A stretch of DNA of 64,000 nt from Methylobacterium sp. C25 (GCF_021352225.1 NZ_JAAUVI010000013.1:47618-111617); one strand, 5' to 3'; shown: positions 29,022-38,207, counted from the first letter of the stretch. Program-made: numbers and translations. The notes: generated by a model not told the origin, from the sequence alone.

Positions 29022-30068
29022 GTGAGGTTCGCCCTGGATGTCGACGATGGACATAGCATCACGGGATGGGTTGCTCCTGACAACCAGCTCGCGGTGAGCC
29101 GGGTACGGGTGACGGTCGAAGGGCGCCCCGTGCTCGAACTGTCCGCAACGGAAGTCGATCATGGGATCCGTGCAAACGGGTGGCATGCAACGGGGCAATG
29201 CAGGTTCATCATCAACGAGGAGAATCTGCCGGGCGTATCTGCAATCCGAGATCTAGAGATACACGATGCCGACACAAACGTGCTTGTTCATCGGCGAGCG
29301 TCAGGGTCCCATTTTTGTGATGGAAAACTGATATTCATCCACGCAAGTATTAAGCAAGAATCTTCGCTTACTGAAAATCTTTACCCGCACTTTGAGCTGA
29401 GCTATTTCAATATAAATAAATTGCCAGAAGAAATATTGTCAAATATGCTCGGCAATCCCCATTCAAAATCGCGCCTATTTGCTGGGCCTATACTGATACC
29501 TCGCTACGAAGGCGAGTATGATTATGGCAACGTTTTATCTGCGCTCCTGGTCGAAGATCCGTTCGTGGAAATGGCAAGGCGGATGCTTTGGTTGCGCGCC
29601 CGGACGGCATTGGCCGAGGACGACGTGCAAAGTTGGCGCTTGGGGGACCTCATCGAGGCCGTGAGGTTCGCTGCCGATTTCGACTACGATGACGTCAAGA
29701 GTCTCAAACGCTTCTTTCGGATGCTCCCCGAAGAGGCCTATCGCTTGCTCTTCAATCCGATGACGCGCGTGCTGGCCACTCGGCTGCCCGACGACCGGAT
29801 TTTCCCGGCCAATTCCATCATCGCTGTCGAGGTGCTGTCCCGCTTCGGAATCGTCGGCCACCGCAATCACTACGAGGCTTTCGCGGCGAGTGTGTTCGAT
29901 CGGCTGGAGATCGCAGCTCCGCCGCCTTCCGCTCCGCCGGTCCCGACCGAGATCCTTGCATTCGCCGAACGACTCCGCGGCATCAAAGCTGCCGTCGACT
30001 TTCTTGTGTTCGACGAGGTCATCAGCCGATCGGTCGAAGAAGCCGTCGCGCGCAACTGGACCGGATGA
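29022..30068 (+). CDS. hypothetical protein, mosaic base composition
   Basis: Unrecognised protein of 348 residues. The first 95 residues look like a beta-rich domain (DGHSITGWVAPDNQLAVSRVRVTVEG, then GWHATGQCRFIINEENLPG). The middle and C-terminal part is helical and acidic, with DPFVEMARRMLWLRAR and DYDDVKSLKRFFRMLPEEAYRLL, which recalls cytosolic sulfotransferase-like proteins without an obvious PAPS site. DNA at 29281-29520 is only about 40 percent GC against much higher values on both sides, so the gene seems patched together. The start is GTG; CCGGAG is 13 bases upstream, so the exact start is uncertain. No function is proposed. Confidence 0.6.
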   Translation: MRFALDVDDGHSITGWVAPDNQLAVSRVRVTVEGRPVLELSATEVDHGIRANGWHATGQCRFIINEENLPGVSAIRDLEIHDADTNVLVHRRASGSHFCDGKLIFIHASIKQESSLTENLYPHFELSYFNINKLPEEILSNMLGNPHSKSRLFAGPILIPRYEGEYDYGNVLSALLVEDPFVEMARRMLWLRARTALAEDDVQSWRLGDLIEAVRFAADFDYDDVKSLKRFFRMLPEEAYRLLFNPMTRVLATRLPDDRIFPANSIIAVEVLSRFGIVGHRNHYEAFAASVFDRLEIAAPPPSAPPVPTEILAFAERLRGIKAAVDFLVFDEVISRSVEEAVARNWTG

Positions 30069-30108
30069 CGCTCGATCACGTCCCCATCGAATGAGAGGCC
30101 GACCGTCT

Positions 30109-31272
30109 ATGAGCCTGATCGAGCGCATCGAAAGCTATGCGGACGAGTTGATTGCGATCCGCCGTGATCTTCACGCCCATCCCGAACTCGGCTTCGAGGA
30201 GGTCCGCACCTCTCGTATTGTCTCCGACCACCTCGAAAAGCTCGGCATCGAGGTGCATCGTGGGCTCGGCAAGACCGGCGTAGTCGGTGTGCTGCACGGG
30301 CGGCCGGGAAAGCGGCGCATCGGCCTGCGCGCCGACATGGACGCGTTGCCGATCGAGGAGGAGACGAATCTCCCCTACCGCTCGACGATCGCCGGCAAGA
30401 TGCACGCCTGCGGGCATGACGGGCACACCACAATGCTGCTCGGTGCAGCGCGCTACCTCGCCGAAACCCGGGATTTCAACGGCACCGCCGTCTTCGTGTT
30501 CCAGCCCGCCGAGGAAGGCCTAGGTGGCGCCCGCGCCATGATCGCGGATGGGCTCTTCAAGAAATTCCCGGTCGACGAGATCTTTGCGATCCACAACAAC
30601 CCCAACGGTCCGCATGGAAAAATCCTGGTACGGCCCGGGCCGGCTATGGCAGCGGCGGATTTCTTCGACATCCGCATCACCGGCCGCGGGGCCCATGCGG
30701 CCCGGCCGCAGGAAGGCATCGACCCGATCCTGGTGGCGACGGCTATCGCGCAGAGCCTGCAGTCGATCGTCAGCCGCAACGCCGATCCGCTGAAGGCGGC
30801 TGTGGTCTCGATCACCCAGATCCATGCCGGTGCGGCCTACAACGTGATTCCCGAGGGCGCCCATCTCGCTGGGACCGTGCGCACCTTCGATGGCGCTCTG
30901 CGGGAACTCGTGTCGACGCGCATCCGCGAGATTGCCACGGGCATCGGCGAGGCCTACGGCGCTCGGGTCGAGATCGAGATCCGCGACGTCTTTTCCGTCC
31001 TCGAGAACAGTCCGAGCCATGCGGCGGCTGTCGCTGAAATCGCTGCCGAGCTGTTCGGGGCTGATCGCGTCGATGCGGAATCCAAGCCGCACATGGGCAG
31101 CGAGGATTTCGCGGACATGCTCCATGCGGTTCCTGGTGCTTATGCTTGGCTTGGAGCGACGCCCGGACCCGGCCTGCACAATGCCGGCTACGATTTCGAC
31201 GACACTCTACTGCCGCTGGGCGCCGCCTATCTGGCGCGAATGGTGGAACGGCGCAGCGCCGTCTCTGCGTGA
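30109..31272 (+). CDS. M20 family metallo-amidohydrolase (hippurate hydrolase-like)
   Basis: Zinc-dependent amidohydrolase of 387 residues in the M20D group, which cleaves N-acyl or amino-acid conjugates such as hippurate. Conserved sites are RRDLHAHPELGFEE, the metal loop MHACGHDGHTTMLLGAA, FVFQPAEEGLGGARAMI with the catalytic Glu pair, GRGAHAARPQEGIDPI in the dimer domain, and KPHMGSEDFADML with the last metal ligand. There is no signal peptide, so it is cytosolic. I take the ATG at 30109, where the conserved sequence begins; an ATG six codons upstream is also possible. It converges on the cation transporter gene with a 12-bp gap. Confidence 0.92.
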   Translation: MSLIERIESYADELIAIRRDLHAHPELGFEEVRTSRIVSDHLEKLGIEVHRGLGKTGVVGVLHGRPGKRRIGLRADMDALPIEEETNLPYRSTIAGKMHACGHDGHTTMLLGAARYLAETRDFNGTAVFVFQPAEEGLGGARAMIADGLFKKFPVDEIFAIHNNPNGPHGKILVRPGPAMAAADFFDIRITGRGAHAARPQEGIDPILVATAIAQSLQSIVSRNADPLKAAVVSITQIHAGAAYNVIPEGAHLAGTVRTFDGALRELVSTRIREIATGIGEAYGARVEIEIRDVFSVLENSPSHAAAVAEIAAELFGADRVDAESKPHMGSEDFADMLHAVPGAYAWLGATPGPGLHNAGYDFDDTLLPLGAAYLARMVERRSAVSA

Positions 31273-31284
31273 ACGGGATGGGCG

Positions 31285-32253
31285 CTACGTCGTCGGTTGC
31301 GCAACTCGCGACTCAGTGCCCTGCCCACTCGCCTGGATCTCGATGAAGACCCGTTTCACCTCGTGGTTCAACGCTTTGAGGCGGCCATCCAGGCGCCCGA
31401 CGAGCTGTTCGATGTCGCCGCCGGGAAGCGCGTCGTCGACGTCGAGGCTGACATTCACGAGGATGTCGGAGGGGCCGAGATGCTGGGTCAGCACCTCGTT
31501 GATATGGCGCACCGCCGGCTCTCCACGCACGGCCTCGTGGATCGCGCTGACCACGTCCGGATCGGCCGCCTCGCCGATCAGCAGGCCGTGCGTCTCGATC
31601 ATCAGGAACAGCGCCATGCCGACGAGCACGAGACCGATTCCCACCGAGGACCACCCATCGAGCGCGGGCCAGTCGAGGATTTGCGCCGCCACGACTCCGA
31701 CCATCGCGATAGCAAGCCCAATCAGAGCGGCGACGTCCTCCACGAGGATCGTGAACAGAGCCGGATCCTTGCTCCGCCGAATGGCCGAGATCGTTGATCG
31801 CCCCTCCTTCTCAGCTTGAAACGAGCGGAGCGCGACGAAGCAGGAATAGCCCTCCGCGGCGATGGAAAACCCGAGGATCGCTACGTTGATCCAGAACCCG
31901 GAGACCGCATGGCCGAAGATCGTCGCGTCGGCCGGTGGCTCGGGGTGCTGGATCTTGTGGGCGCCTTCGTAGATCGCGAACAGGCCGCCGCCGAGGAAGA
32001 TGAACAGCGCGACGATGAAGGCGTAAAAATAGACTTCCCGACCGTAGCCGAAGGGGTGTCGGGCATCGGCCGGCTTCTTGGCTCGCTTCAAACCGAACAG
32101 CAGTAGCAACTGATTGGTGGTGTCGACGACGGAGTGCGCGCCTTCGGCCAGCATGGCCGACGAGCCCGTGAGGTACGCGCCAATGAACTTGGCGAGGGCG
32201 ATCGCGAGATTAGCGCCTGCCGCCGTATAGATCGCACCAGTGCTCTCGGCCAA
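31285..32253 (-). CDS. cation diffusion facilitator family transporter
   Basis: CDF-type divalent-metal/H+ antiporter of 322 residues. The six-helix membrane domain (about 1-215) includes the metal-site motif GSSAMLAEGAHSVVDTTNQ and DARHPFGYGREVYFYAF. The C-terminal cytoplasmic domain has VRHINEVLTQHLGPSDILVNVSLDVDD. The first helix carries AEGAHS rather than an Asp-containing variant, so I do not assign the metal. The start is TTG at 32253 with GGGAGCGAG upstream. The much longer frame extending toward the HIT gene is Arg-rich and antisense, and I reject it. It is divergent from the HIT gene. Confidence 0.9.
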   Translation of the reverse strand: MAESTGAIYTAAGANLAIALAKFIGAYLTGSSAMLAEGAHSVVDTTNQLLLLFGLKRAKKPADARHPFGYGREVYFYAFIVALFIFLGGGLFAIYEGAHKIQHPEPPADATIFGHAVSGFWINVAILGFSIAAEGYSCFVALRSFQAEKEGRSTISAIRRSKDPALFTILVEDVAALIGLAIAMVGVVAAQILDWPALDGWSSVGIGLVLVGMALFLMIETHGLLIGEAADPDVVSAIHEAVRGEPAVRHINEVLTQHLGPSDILVNVSLDVDDALPGGDIEQLVGRLDGRLKALNHEVKRVFIEIQASGQGTESRVAQPTT

Positions 32254-32427
32254 TGACTCGCTCCCGCAGCGCCATGCCGGCGCAAGAATGACCGGAGGCT
32301 TCGAGGATCCAAAGGCAGCGCTTCGCGCGACGTGTCCAGCGTTCGAACGGGCATCGGCTTGTGGACGCTGGCGTGCACCCTGTGCAACCTGCCGGCCGAT
32401 CCTTTCAGGACCGAGGAGCGGCCCGCG

Positions 32428-32859
32428 ATGAGCATCGCCTACGACCCCGACAACATCTTCGCAAAGATCCTGCGCGGCGAGATTCCGGCCCACAAAGTCT
32501 ACGAGGACGACGACACGCTCGCCTTCATGGATGTGATGCCACAGGCCGAAGGACACACTCTGGTGATTCCGAAGGCACCCTCACGAGGGTTTCTCGATGC
32601 AGACCCCGAGGTGTTGGCCAAGCTGGTCAAGGTGGCGCAGCGCGTCGGCCGAGCGGTGAAGACGGCGTTCGATGCCGAAGGCCTGACGGTGTTCCAATAC
32701 AATGAGCCGGCGGGTGGGCAGACGGTGTTTCACCTGCATATGCACATCGTGCCGCGCCGCGAAGGCGTACCACTCAAGCGGCACGAGGGCGGCATGGCTG
32801 ACAAGGACATGCTGGCGGCGCATGCGGAGCGCATCCGCGCGGCGCTCGGACAGTCGTGA
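32428..32859 (+). CDS. HIT family protein (Hint/PKCI-like)
   Basis: Histidine-triad nucleotide-binding protein of 143 residues. The N-terminal signature DNIFAKILRGEIPAHKVYEDDDTLAFMDVMPQAEGHTLVIPK and the triad HLHMHIVPR near residue 103 are complete. Enzymes of this class hydrolyse AMP-amino-acid or AMP-lysine conjugates. The ATG at 32428 follows GAGGAG and starts the conserved sequence; a frame 32 codons longer is possible but unconserved. It converges on the PilZ gene with nine bases between stops. Confidence 0.92.
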   Translation: MSIAYDPDNIFAKILRGEIPAHKVYEDDDTLAFMDVMPQAEGHTLVIPKAPSRGFLDADPEVLAKLVKVAQRVGRAVKTAFDAEGLTVFQYNEPAGGQTVFHLHMHIVPRREGVPLKRHEGGMADKDMLAAHAERIRAALGQS

Positions 32860-32868
32860 GGCGTCGCC

Positions 32869-33288
32869 TCAGGCGGCGCTGCTCGTAGGGGAGCGCCCGA
32901 GGCTGGTGATGGCGGCACGGAGCGCGGCATTTTCGGCTTCGAGCTCCGCGATACGGCGGATCAAAATGCTCATCGCAGGATCGGATGCCGCAGGCGCTTC
33001 CGCCGGCTTCTCCTGCACAGGGGCGGATTTCGTAGCAGCGTCGTCGAAGGTCACGCCAACGCCGCTGTCGCGGCGCCAACGCATGGTCGATCGGAATGTC
33101 TGATCCTTGTTCTGGATGTAGAGGTCGAATACCTCTGGCAGAGGGGACGTCTCGCTCAGCTCCAGGCGCGCGCCGGTCGCCGATAGGTCGCGGACCAAGC
33201 AGTCCATGCTGGACGCACCGCCGTTGTAGACGATCCGTCCCCTCAGGAAGGTCCGCATGCGGACGTTCTGGCGCTGATCCATCGACAT
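32869..33288 (-). CDS. PilZ domain protein with C-terminal coiled coil
   Basis: Protein of 139 residues. The PilZ domain (about 1-85) has both cyclic-di-GMP motifs: RTFLR (RxxxR) near residue 11 and DLSATG (DxSxxG) about 22 residues later. So it should bind cyclic-di-GMP. A Pro/Ala-rich linker leads to a short leucine-zipper-like helix (ILIRRIAELEAENAALRAAI), which suggests dimerisation. GAGGA lies six bases before the ATG. The output partner is unknown; neighbours are a HIT protein and a small unknown. Confidence 0.88.
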   Translation of the reverse strand: MSMDQRQNVRMRTFLRGRIVYNGGASSMDCLVRDLSATGARLELSETSPLPEVFDLYIQNKDQTFRSTMRWRRDSGVGVTFDDAATKSAPVQEKPAEAPAASDPAMSILIRRIAELEAENAALRAAITSLGRSPTSSAA

Positions 33289-33393
33289 CTCGGTCCTCGC
33301 GTCACGGCCCCGGAATCGAGTTTGCATGGAAGGATTTAAGAAAAGCTCGCTGATCTTCTCGAAAGACGAGGGTGTTCCGATTCATGCACAATG

Positions 33394-33621
33394 TCAGTGA
33401 GCGGGTCGGTCGAAGGCTTGAAAAAGGTAGAAGCCATTGAACCGCACAGACGTGGCGGCGGCCTTTCCATCGAAGCCCGGCGTCACCGTCGAATGCTCTT
33501 CGATCTTGCCGCCGAAGCTCCAGCGGCTGCCGCTGACGAAGCGTGGAACCGCATGGCTCTCGGGCACCGCACAATACAGCCCCTCACCGCTCTTCAAGCG
33601 GAATAGGTTGTAGCTTCGCAT
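33394..33621 (-). CDS. small conserved-looking protein of unknown function (75 aa)
   Basis: Frame starting MRSYNLFRLKSGEGLYCAVP with AGAGGA seven bases upstream. The body is rich in aromatic residues (RFVSGSRWSFGG, NGFYLFQAF) and should form a small beta domain. No membrane segment or known motif is seen. It stands between nadE and the PilZ gene, all on the minus strand. I do not recognise a family. Confidence 0.55.
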   Translation of the reverse strand: MRSYNLFRLKSGEGLYCAVPESHAVPRFVSGSRWSFGGKIEEHSTVTPGFDGKAAATSVRFNGFYLFQAFDRPAH

Positions 33622-33721
33622 CGGATCGTCCTCTGCCGCGCCACCCTGCGCAAAGCGCAATAGCGGCACAATCGGTCAGGTTTGTGTCCGGGTGCTTTCG
33701 CCAGGAAGTTGCAGAGGTGCC

Positions 33722-35779
33722 CTACTCCGCGGGGATGTTGCGCTCCCACTCGTCGAGCCACGCGCGGGAACTGGCGTCCGACGGTGCGCGCCAATCTCCG
33801 CGCGGGGAGAGGGCGCCCCCGGCCGAGACTTTCGGGCCGTTCGGCAGAGCCGATCGCTTGAACTGGCTGAACCGGAAGAACCGGTCGAGGAAGACGCCGA
33901 GCCAGCGCCGGATCTCCGGCAGGCCGTAGGCGAGGCGCTTGGCCTCCGGCAGGTCCTGCGGCCAGGAGCCGGCGGCTCGGTCCCCCCAGGCATGCAGGGC
34001 CAGGAAGGCGATCTTCGAGGGGCGGAAACCGTGGCGCAGCGTGTAGAAGAGGTTGAAGTCCTGCAGCGCGTAGGGGCCGATCGTGCTTTCCGTGCTCTGC
34101 GGCCCCTCCCCTGCGGCGGCAGGCACCAGTTCGGGCGAGATCTCGGTGTCGAGCACTGCCGCGAACGTGCGGTTCTCGGTTTCGCCGAACTGGCCGGAGG
34201 CGATCACCCAGCGGATCAGGTGCTGGATCAGTGTCTTGGGCACGCCGGCATTGATGCCGTAATGGCTCATCTGGTCGCCGACGCCGTAGGTGCTCCAGCC
34301 GAGCGCCAGCTCGGAGAGATCGCCGGTGCCGAGCACGATCCCGCCATGCTGGTTGGCGAGTCGGAACAGGTAATCGGTTCGCAGACCCGCCTGAACGTTC
34401 TCGAAGGTGACGTCGTAGACAGGCTCGCCGCGGCCGTAGGGGTGGCCCATGTCTTCCAACATCCGTCTGGCGGAGGGTCGGATGTCGATCTCGTTCGCGG
34501 TGACCCCGAGCGAGGCCATCAGCGCGTGGGCGTTGGCCTTGGTCTCGTCGGATGTCGCGAAGCCGGGCAGTGTGTAGGCCAGGATGCCCGTGCGCGGGTA
34601 GCCGAGCCGGTCGAAGGCCTTGGCCGCAACGATCAGGGCATGCGTCGAATCGAGGCCGCCCGAGACACCGATGACGAGCGTTCTGGTCTTCGTCGCCTGC
34701 AGCCGCTGTACGAGGCCGGCGACCTGGATGTTGTAGGCCTCGTAGCAATCCTGCGCGAGGCGGCCCGGATCTGACTGCACGAAGGGGAAACGCTCGATCT
34801 TGCGCATCAGGCTGAGATCGCCCGTCGGCAGGTCGAACCGAAAACCGATCTGCCGGTAGGGCTGCCCGAGTTCGCGCGCGTTGTCGTCGAAGCTGCCCGA
34901 CGAGAGCCGCTCCTGCGCGATCAGGTCGAGGTCGATATCGGCGACCGTCGCCACCGGGTCCGGCGAGAAACGGGCGCCTTCAGCGAGGCGAACGCCGTTC
35001 TCGTCGATGCTGGTCTGGCCGTCCCAGGAGAGGTCGGTGGTGGATTCGCCCTGTCCCGCGGCGGCGTAGAGATAGGCGCAGAGCCCGCGCATCGACGCGG
35101 CGCGGCTGAGAAGCGCCCGCGACTCCGCCCGCCCGATGGTGATCGGGCTGCCCGAGAGATTGGCGAGGACGGTGGCGCCCGCGAGCGCCGCATCCATCCC
35201 GGGCGTCGATGGCACCCAGAGATCCTCGCAGACCTCGATGCCGAGCACGAAGCCGGAGAGATCGTCGGCGGCGAAGAGGAGGTCCGTCCCGAAGGGGGCA
35301 TCGATGCCGGCGACGCGGACGGTCTCGCCGACGATCCCGACGCCGAGAGCGAAATGCCGCTTCTCGTAAAACTCGCGGTAGTTCGGCAGGTAGCTCTTCG
35401 GCACGACCCCGAGCAGGTGTCCGCCCTGGATCGCCAGCGCGCAATTGTAGAGGCGATGGCGCCAGCGCAGCGGCGCGCCGACGACGAGGACCGGACGCAT
35501 CGTGCGCGAGGCCTCGATCAGGCGCGCGACCGCGGTCTCGACCGCGTCGAGCAGCGTCTCCTGCAGCAGGAGGTCGTCGATCGCGTAGGATGACAAGCAG
35601 AGTTCGGGGAACACCGCGAGCACGGCGCCGTCCTCGTGGCAGCGACGTGCCAGGTCCAGCACGGCTTCCGCGTTGGCAGCCGGATCGCCCGGATGGCTGT
35701 GCACGGTGCAGGCCGCGACGCGCGCGAAGCCGTGCCGGTAGAGCGAGCGGAAATCGCCTGGATCGTGTGCCTGCGCCAC
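33722..35779 (-). CDS. nadE: glutamine-dependent NAD(+) synthase
   Basis: Two-domain enzyme that amidates deamido-NAD to NAD, using ammonia released from glutamine. The N-terminal nitrilase-like glutaminase has its Glu-Lys-Cys triad in FPELCLSSY, VPKSYLPNYREFYEKRHF and GIEVCEDLWVP. The C-terminal synthetase has the ATP PP-loop VSGGLDSTHALIV and, further on, GTGDLSELALGWSTYG. I propose the GTG at 35779 (685 residues), because the extra 24 residues of the longest frame begin at a TTG and are unconserved. Its start is not certain. It lies downstream of the chloride-transporter gene on the same strand. Confidence 0.93.
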   Translation of the reverse strand: MAQAHDPGDFRSLYRHGFARVAACTVHSHPGDPAANAEAVLDLARRCHEDGAVLAVFPELCLSSYAIDDLLLQETLLDAVETAVARLIEASRTMRPVLVVGAPLRWRHRLYNCALAIQGGHLLGVVPKSYLPNYREFYEKRHFALGVGIVGETVRVAGIDAPFGTDLLFAADDLSGFVLGIEVCEDLWVPSTPGMDAALAGATVLANLSGSPITIGRAESRALLSRAASMRGLCAYLYAAAGQGESTTDLSWDGQTSIDENGVRLAEGARFSPDPVATVADIDLDLIAQERLSSGSFDDNARELGQPYRQIGFRFDLPTGDLSLMRKIERFPFVQSDPGRLAQDCYEAYNIQVAGLVQRLQATKTRTLVIGVSGGLDSTHALIVAAKAFDRLGYPRTGILAYTLPGFATSDETKANAHALMASLGVTANEIDIRPSARRMLEDMGHPYGRGEPVYDVTFENVQAGLRTDYLFRLANQHGGIVLGTGDLSELALGWSTYGVGDQMSHYGINAGVPKTLIQHLIRWVIASGQFGETENRTFAAVLDTEISPELVPAAAGEGPQSTESTIGPYALQDFNLFYTLRHGFRPSKIAFLALHAWGDRAAGSWPQDLPEAKRLAYGLPEIRRWLGVFLDRFFRFSQFKRSALPNGPKVSAGGALSPRGDWRAPSDASSRAWLDEWERNIPAE

Positions 35780-35853
35780 CGGACCGTTCGTTGCTCCGCG
35801 AAGAACCGAGCGGCATCTCCATGCCGCTCCGGGCTCCCAGTTTACGCGCAAAT

Positions 35854-37689
35854 TCAGCCTTCGACAGCCGGCGGCCGCGCGCGGCCCCTCAGCGAAATCC
35901 GCCGGGTGAAAAAGACGCGCCGCTCGTCCTCGGAGCGGATCACCTCGGCACGGACCTTCAGGAGATCGCGGCGCGTCACGATACCGACGAGGCGCCCGGT
36001 CTCGGTCTCTGTCACAGCGATACAGCCCCGGTGATGCCCGAGCATCAGGTCGACCGCATGCGCCACGACGTCTCCCGGATGGACCACCGTGGCCGCGCGG
36101 TCCGCCAAACGATCCTTGAGGCGTTCGGTCTGCCCGCCGGGCGTCATCTTCCAGTGCAGGGCGTCTTTGCCGGATACCACGGCGACTGGGCGGCCCTTGG
36201 AATCGACGACCGGATATGTGCGGTGCTCGCCACGCTCGACCGCGGCGATGGCCTCCGGAACGGTCATGTCAGTTGAAAGCGTCTCGACGTCGCTCACCAT
36301 GACGTCGCGCACGCGCGTCAGCTGGTATGGATCGATGGCGTATTCGCGGGTGATGTGCTGGCCGCGTCGCGCGATCTTTTCCGTGAGGATCGAGCGCTTG
36401 AGCAGCAGCACGGTCACCGCGTAGGCGGTCGCTGTCGCGGCGAGAAGTGCCGGCAAGGTATGAAGGTCGCCGGTGATCTCGGCCGCGAACAGCGCACCGG
36501 TGAGGGGTGCGCGCATGGTGCCGCCGAGCATCGCGGCCATGCCGAGCAGCGCCCAGAAGCCCGGATCACCCGGCAGCACGCAGCCGACCAGCCATCCCAT
36601 CGCGCCGCCGAGAATGAGGAGCGGAGCCAGCACGCCGCCCGAGGTGCCCGAGGAGAGCGCCAGCAGCCAGATCGCTGTCTTGACGACGAGGATCATGAGG
36701 ACGGCCTGGACGATCAGGTGACCCGTCAGCAGATCGCCGATCACGTCGTAGCCGACGCCGAGTGCTCGTGGCTCGACCAATCCTCCTAGCCCAACGCAAA
36801 TGCCTCCGAGCGCCGGCCACCACATCCAGTGGATCGGCAAGCGCTCGAAACAGTCCTCGAGCGTGTAGAGGCACTTCGTCAGCAATGCCGATTGCAGTCC
36901 GGCGAGCAGACCGATCCCGGCGCAGGCCACCAATCCCCACCACGGCAGAGCCGGCGCGCCCGAGAAGGCGAAGAGTGGGCCGCCCTCGAAGACCAGCGGC
37001 CGCAAGGCCGTGGCCGTGAGGACGGCGGCGGCCACAGGAAGGAAGCTGCGCGGACGCCATTCGAAGAGCAGCAATTCGATCGCCAGCAGCACGGCGGCGA
37101 GAGGCGTCCCGAAGATCGCCGTCATGCCCGCGGCGGCGCCTGCGACGAGCAACGTTTTCCGCTCGGCCGAGCTCAGATGGAAGAACTGGGCGAAGAGCGA
37201 GCCGATGGCACCGCCCGTCATGATGATCGGGCCTTCAGCGCCGAAGGGACCGCCGGTGCCGATCGAGATTGCCGAGGAGAGGGGCTTCAGGATCGCCACC
37301 TTCGGCGACATCCTGCTCTGGCCGATCAGGATCGCCTCGATTGCCTCGGGGATGCCGTGGCCACGGATCTTTTCCGAGCCGAAGCGGGCCATCAATCCGA
37401 TCACCAGCCCGCCGAGCGCGGGGATCGCCACCATCCAGTAGGTGCGCGCGGCGTTCGCGAGCGAGACCGGCGTTCCGTCGAAATGGCCGAACCAAGTGAG
37501 CTGGGTGACAAGCGCGATCAGCTTCACCAGTGCCCAGGCCGCAAAGGCGCCGGCGGCACCGATCACCAGGGCCATGGCGATGAGAACCAGGACACGCGGG
37601 CTAGCGGTGAAGTCGCCGAGCGGCCGTGGCATGTGTCGCACGGCCTTTGTCGTCTCCGACGGCGCGCCTTTTCCTGTCTCGATCAGCAT
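35854..37689 (-). CDS. ClC-type chloride channel/transporter with CBS domains
   Basis: Chloride-transport protein of 611 residues: a membrane domain of about 18 helices (20-430) and a C-terminal pair of CBS domains (TRVRDVMVSDVETLSTDMTVPEAIAAV; DRAATVVHPGDVVAHAVDLML). The pore motifs GHGIPEA, GTGGPFGAEGP (gating Glu present) and GTSGG are visible. In AIELLLFEWRP, the place of the second Glu of the Escherichia exchanger (proton glutamate) seems to be Leu by eye. I choose the ATG at 37689, because GGAGAGG sits just upstream. It is divergent from a MarR gene across a dyad, so MarR control is likely. Confidence 0.9.
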   Translation of the reverse strand: MLIETGKGAPSETTKAVRHMPRPLGDFTASPRVLVLIAMALVIGAAGAFAAWALVKLIALVTQLTWFGHFDGTPVSLANAARTYWMVAIPALGGLVIGLMARFGSEKIRGHGIPEAIEAILIGQSRMSPKVAILKPLSSAISIGTGGPFGAEGPIIMTGGAIGSLFAQFFHLSSAERKTLLVAGAAAGMTAIFGTPLAAVLLAIELLLFEWRPRSFLPVAAAVLTATALRPLVFEGGPLFAFSGAPALPWWGLVACAGIGLLAGLQSALLTKCLYTLEDCFERLPIHWMWWPALGGICVGLGGLVEPRALGVGYDVIGDLLTGHLIVQAVLMILVVKTAIWLLALSSGTSGGVLAPLLILGGAMGWLVGCVLPGDPGFWALLGMAAMLGGTMRAPLTGALFAAEITGDLHTLPALLAATATAYAVTVLLLKRSILTEKIARRGQHITREYAIDPYQLTRVRDVMVSDVETLSTDMTVPEAIAAVERGEHRTYPVVDSKGRPVAVVSGKDALHWKMTPGGQTERLKDRLADRAATVVHPGDVVAHAVDLMLGHHRGCIAVTETETGRLVGIVTRRDLLKVRAEVIRSEDERRVFFTRRISLRGRARPPAVEG

Positions 37690-37718
37690 TGACCTCTCCG
37701 ATTTCATCGAGGCTTACA

Positions 37719-37733
37719 TATCGTAATACGACA
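37719..37733. promoter_or_regulatory. possible MarR operator between the ClC and MarR genes
   Basis: Imperfect dyad TATCGT-AAT-ACGACA (five of six pairs match) within an AT-rich patch of the 71-bp divergent intergenic region. MarR regulators usually bind such AT-rich palindromes near their own promoter. The location would let the protein repress both genes. Support is by position and symmetry only. Confidence 0.4.
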
Positions 37734-37760
37734 TAATAACTCCTCCTTCTGGGGCATGGT

Positions 37761-38207
37761 ATGGATGCGGTCATGACATCCGTGCGCCGGGGCGAGCCCG
37801 GCCTATCCTCCGAGCAATACGCGGCGATCGCCGATTTCCGGTTCCAGCTGAGGCGCTTCCTCGTCTTCAGCGAGGGTGCCGCTATGAAGGCCGGGCTTCC
37901 GCCGCAGCAGCATCAGGCCCTGCTGGCGATTGCCGGCCATCGCGGCGAGGAGCTGCCGAGCGTCGGCGTGCTGGCGCGGCAGCTCCTGATCGCCCCGAAT
38001 ACGGCAGCCGAGCTGGTGCATCGGATGGAGCAGGGCGGTCTTCTGACCAAGACAGCCTCCGTCGATGATCGCCGCCGAACCGAACTGGGGCTGACGCCGA
38101 AGGCCGAGGCGATTCTGCGCCGGCTGACGGTGGCGCATCTTGAGGAATTGCGGGTCCTCGAGCCGGCCCTTGTGCGCGCGCTGGGCGGGATCGACCGTGC
38201 AGAGTGA
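37761..38207 (+). CDS. MarR family transcriptional regulator
   Basis: Winged-helix dimer regulator of 148 residues. The recognition region reads VGVLARQLLIAPNTAAELVHRMEQGGLLTKTASVDDRRRTELGLTPKAEAIL, with the DDRR wing motif of the family. The N-terminal helix (EQYAAIADFRFQLRRFLVFSEGAAMKAGL) should form the dimer interface. An ATG four codons further is an alternative start, and no strong ribosome site decides between them. It is transcribed away from the chloride-transporter gene, its most likely target besides itself. The ligand is unknown. Confidence 0.88.
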   Translation: MDAVMTSVRRGEPGLSSEQYAAIADFRFQLRRFLVFSEGAAMKAGLPPQQHQALLAIAGHRGEELPSVGVLARQLLIAPNTAAELVHRMEQGGLLTKTASVDDRRRTELGLTPKAEAILRRLTVAHLEELRVLEPALVRALGGIDRAE

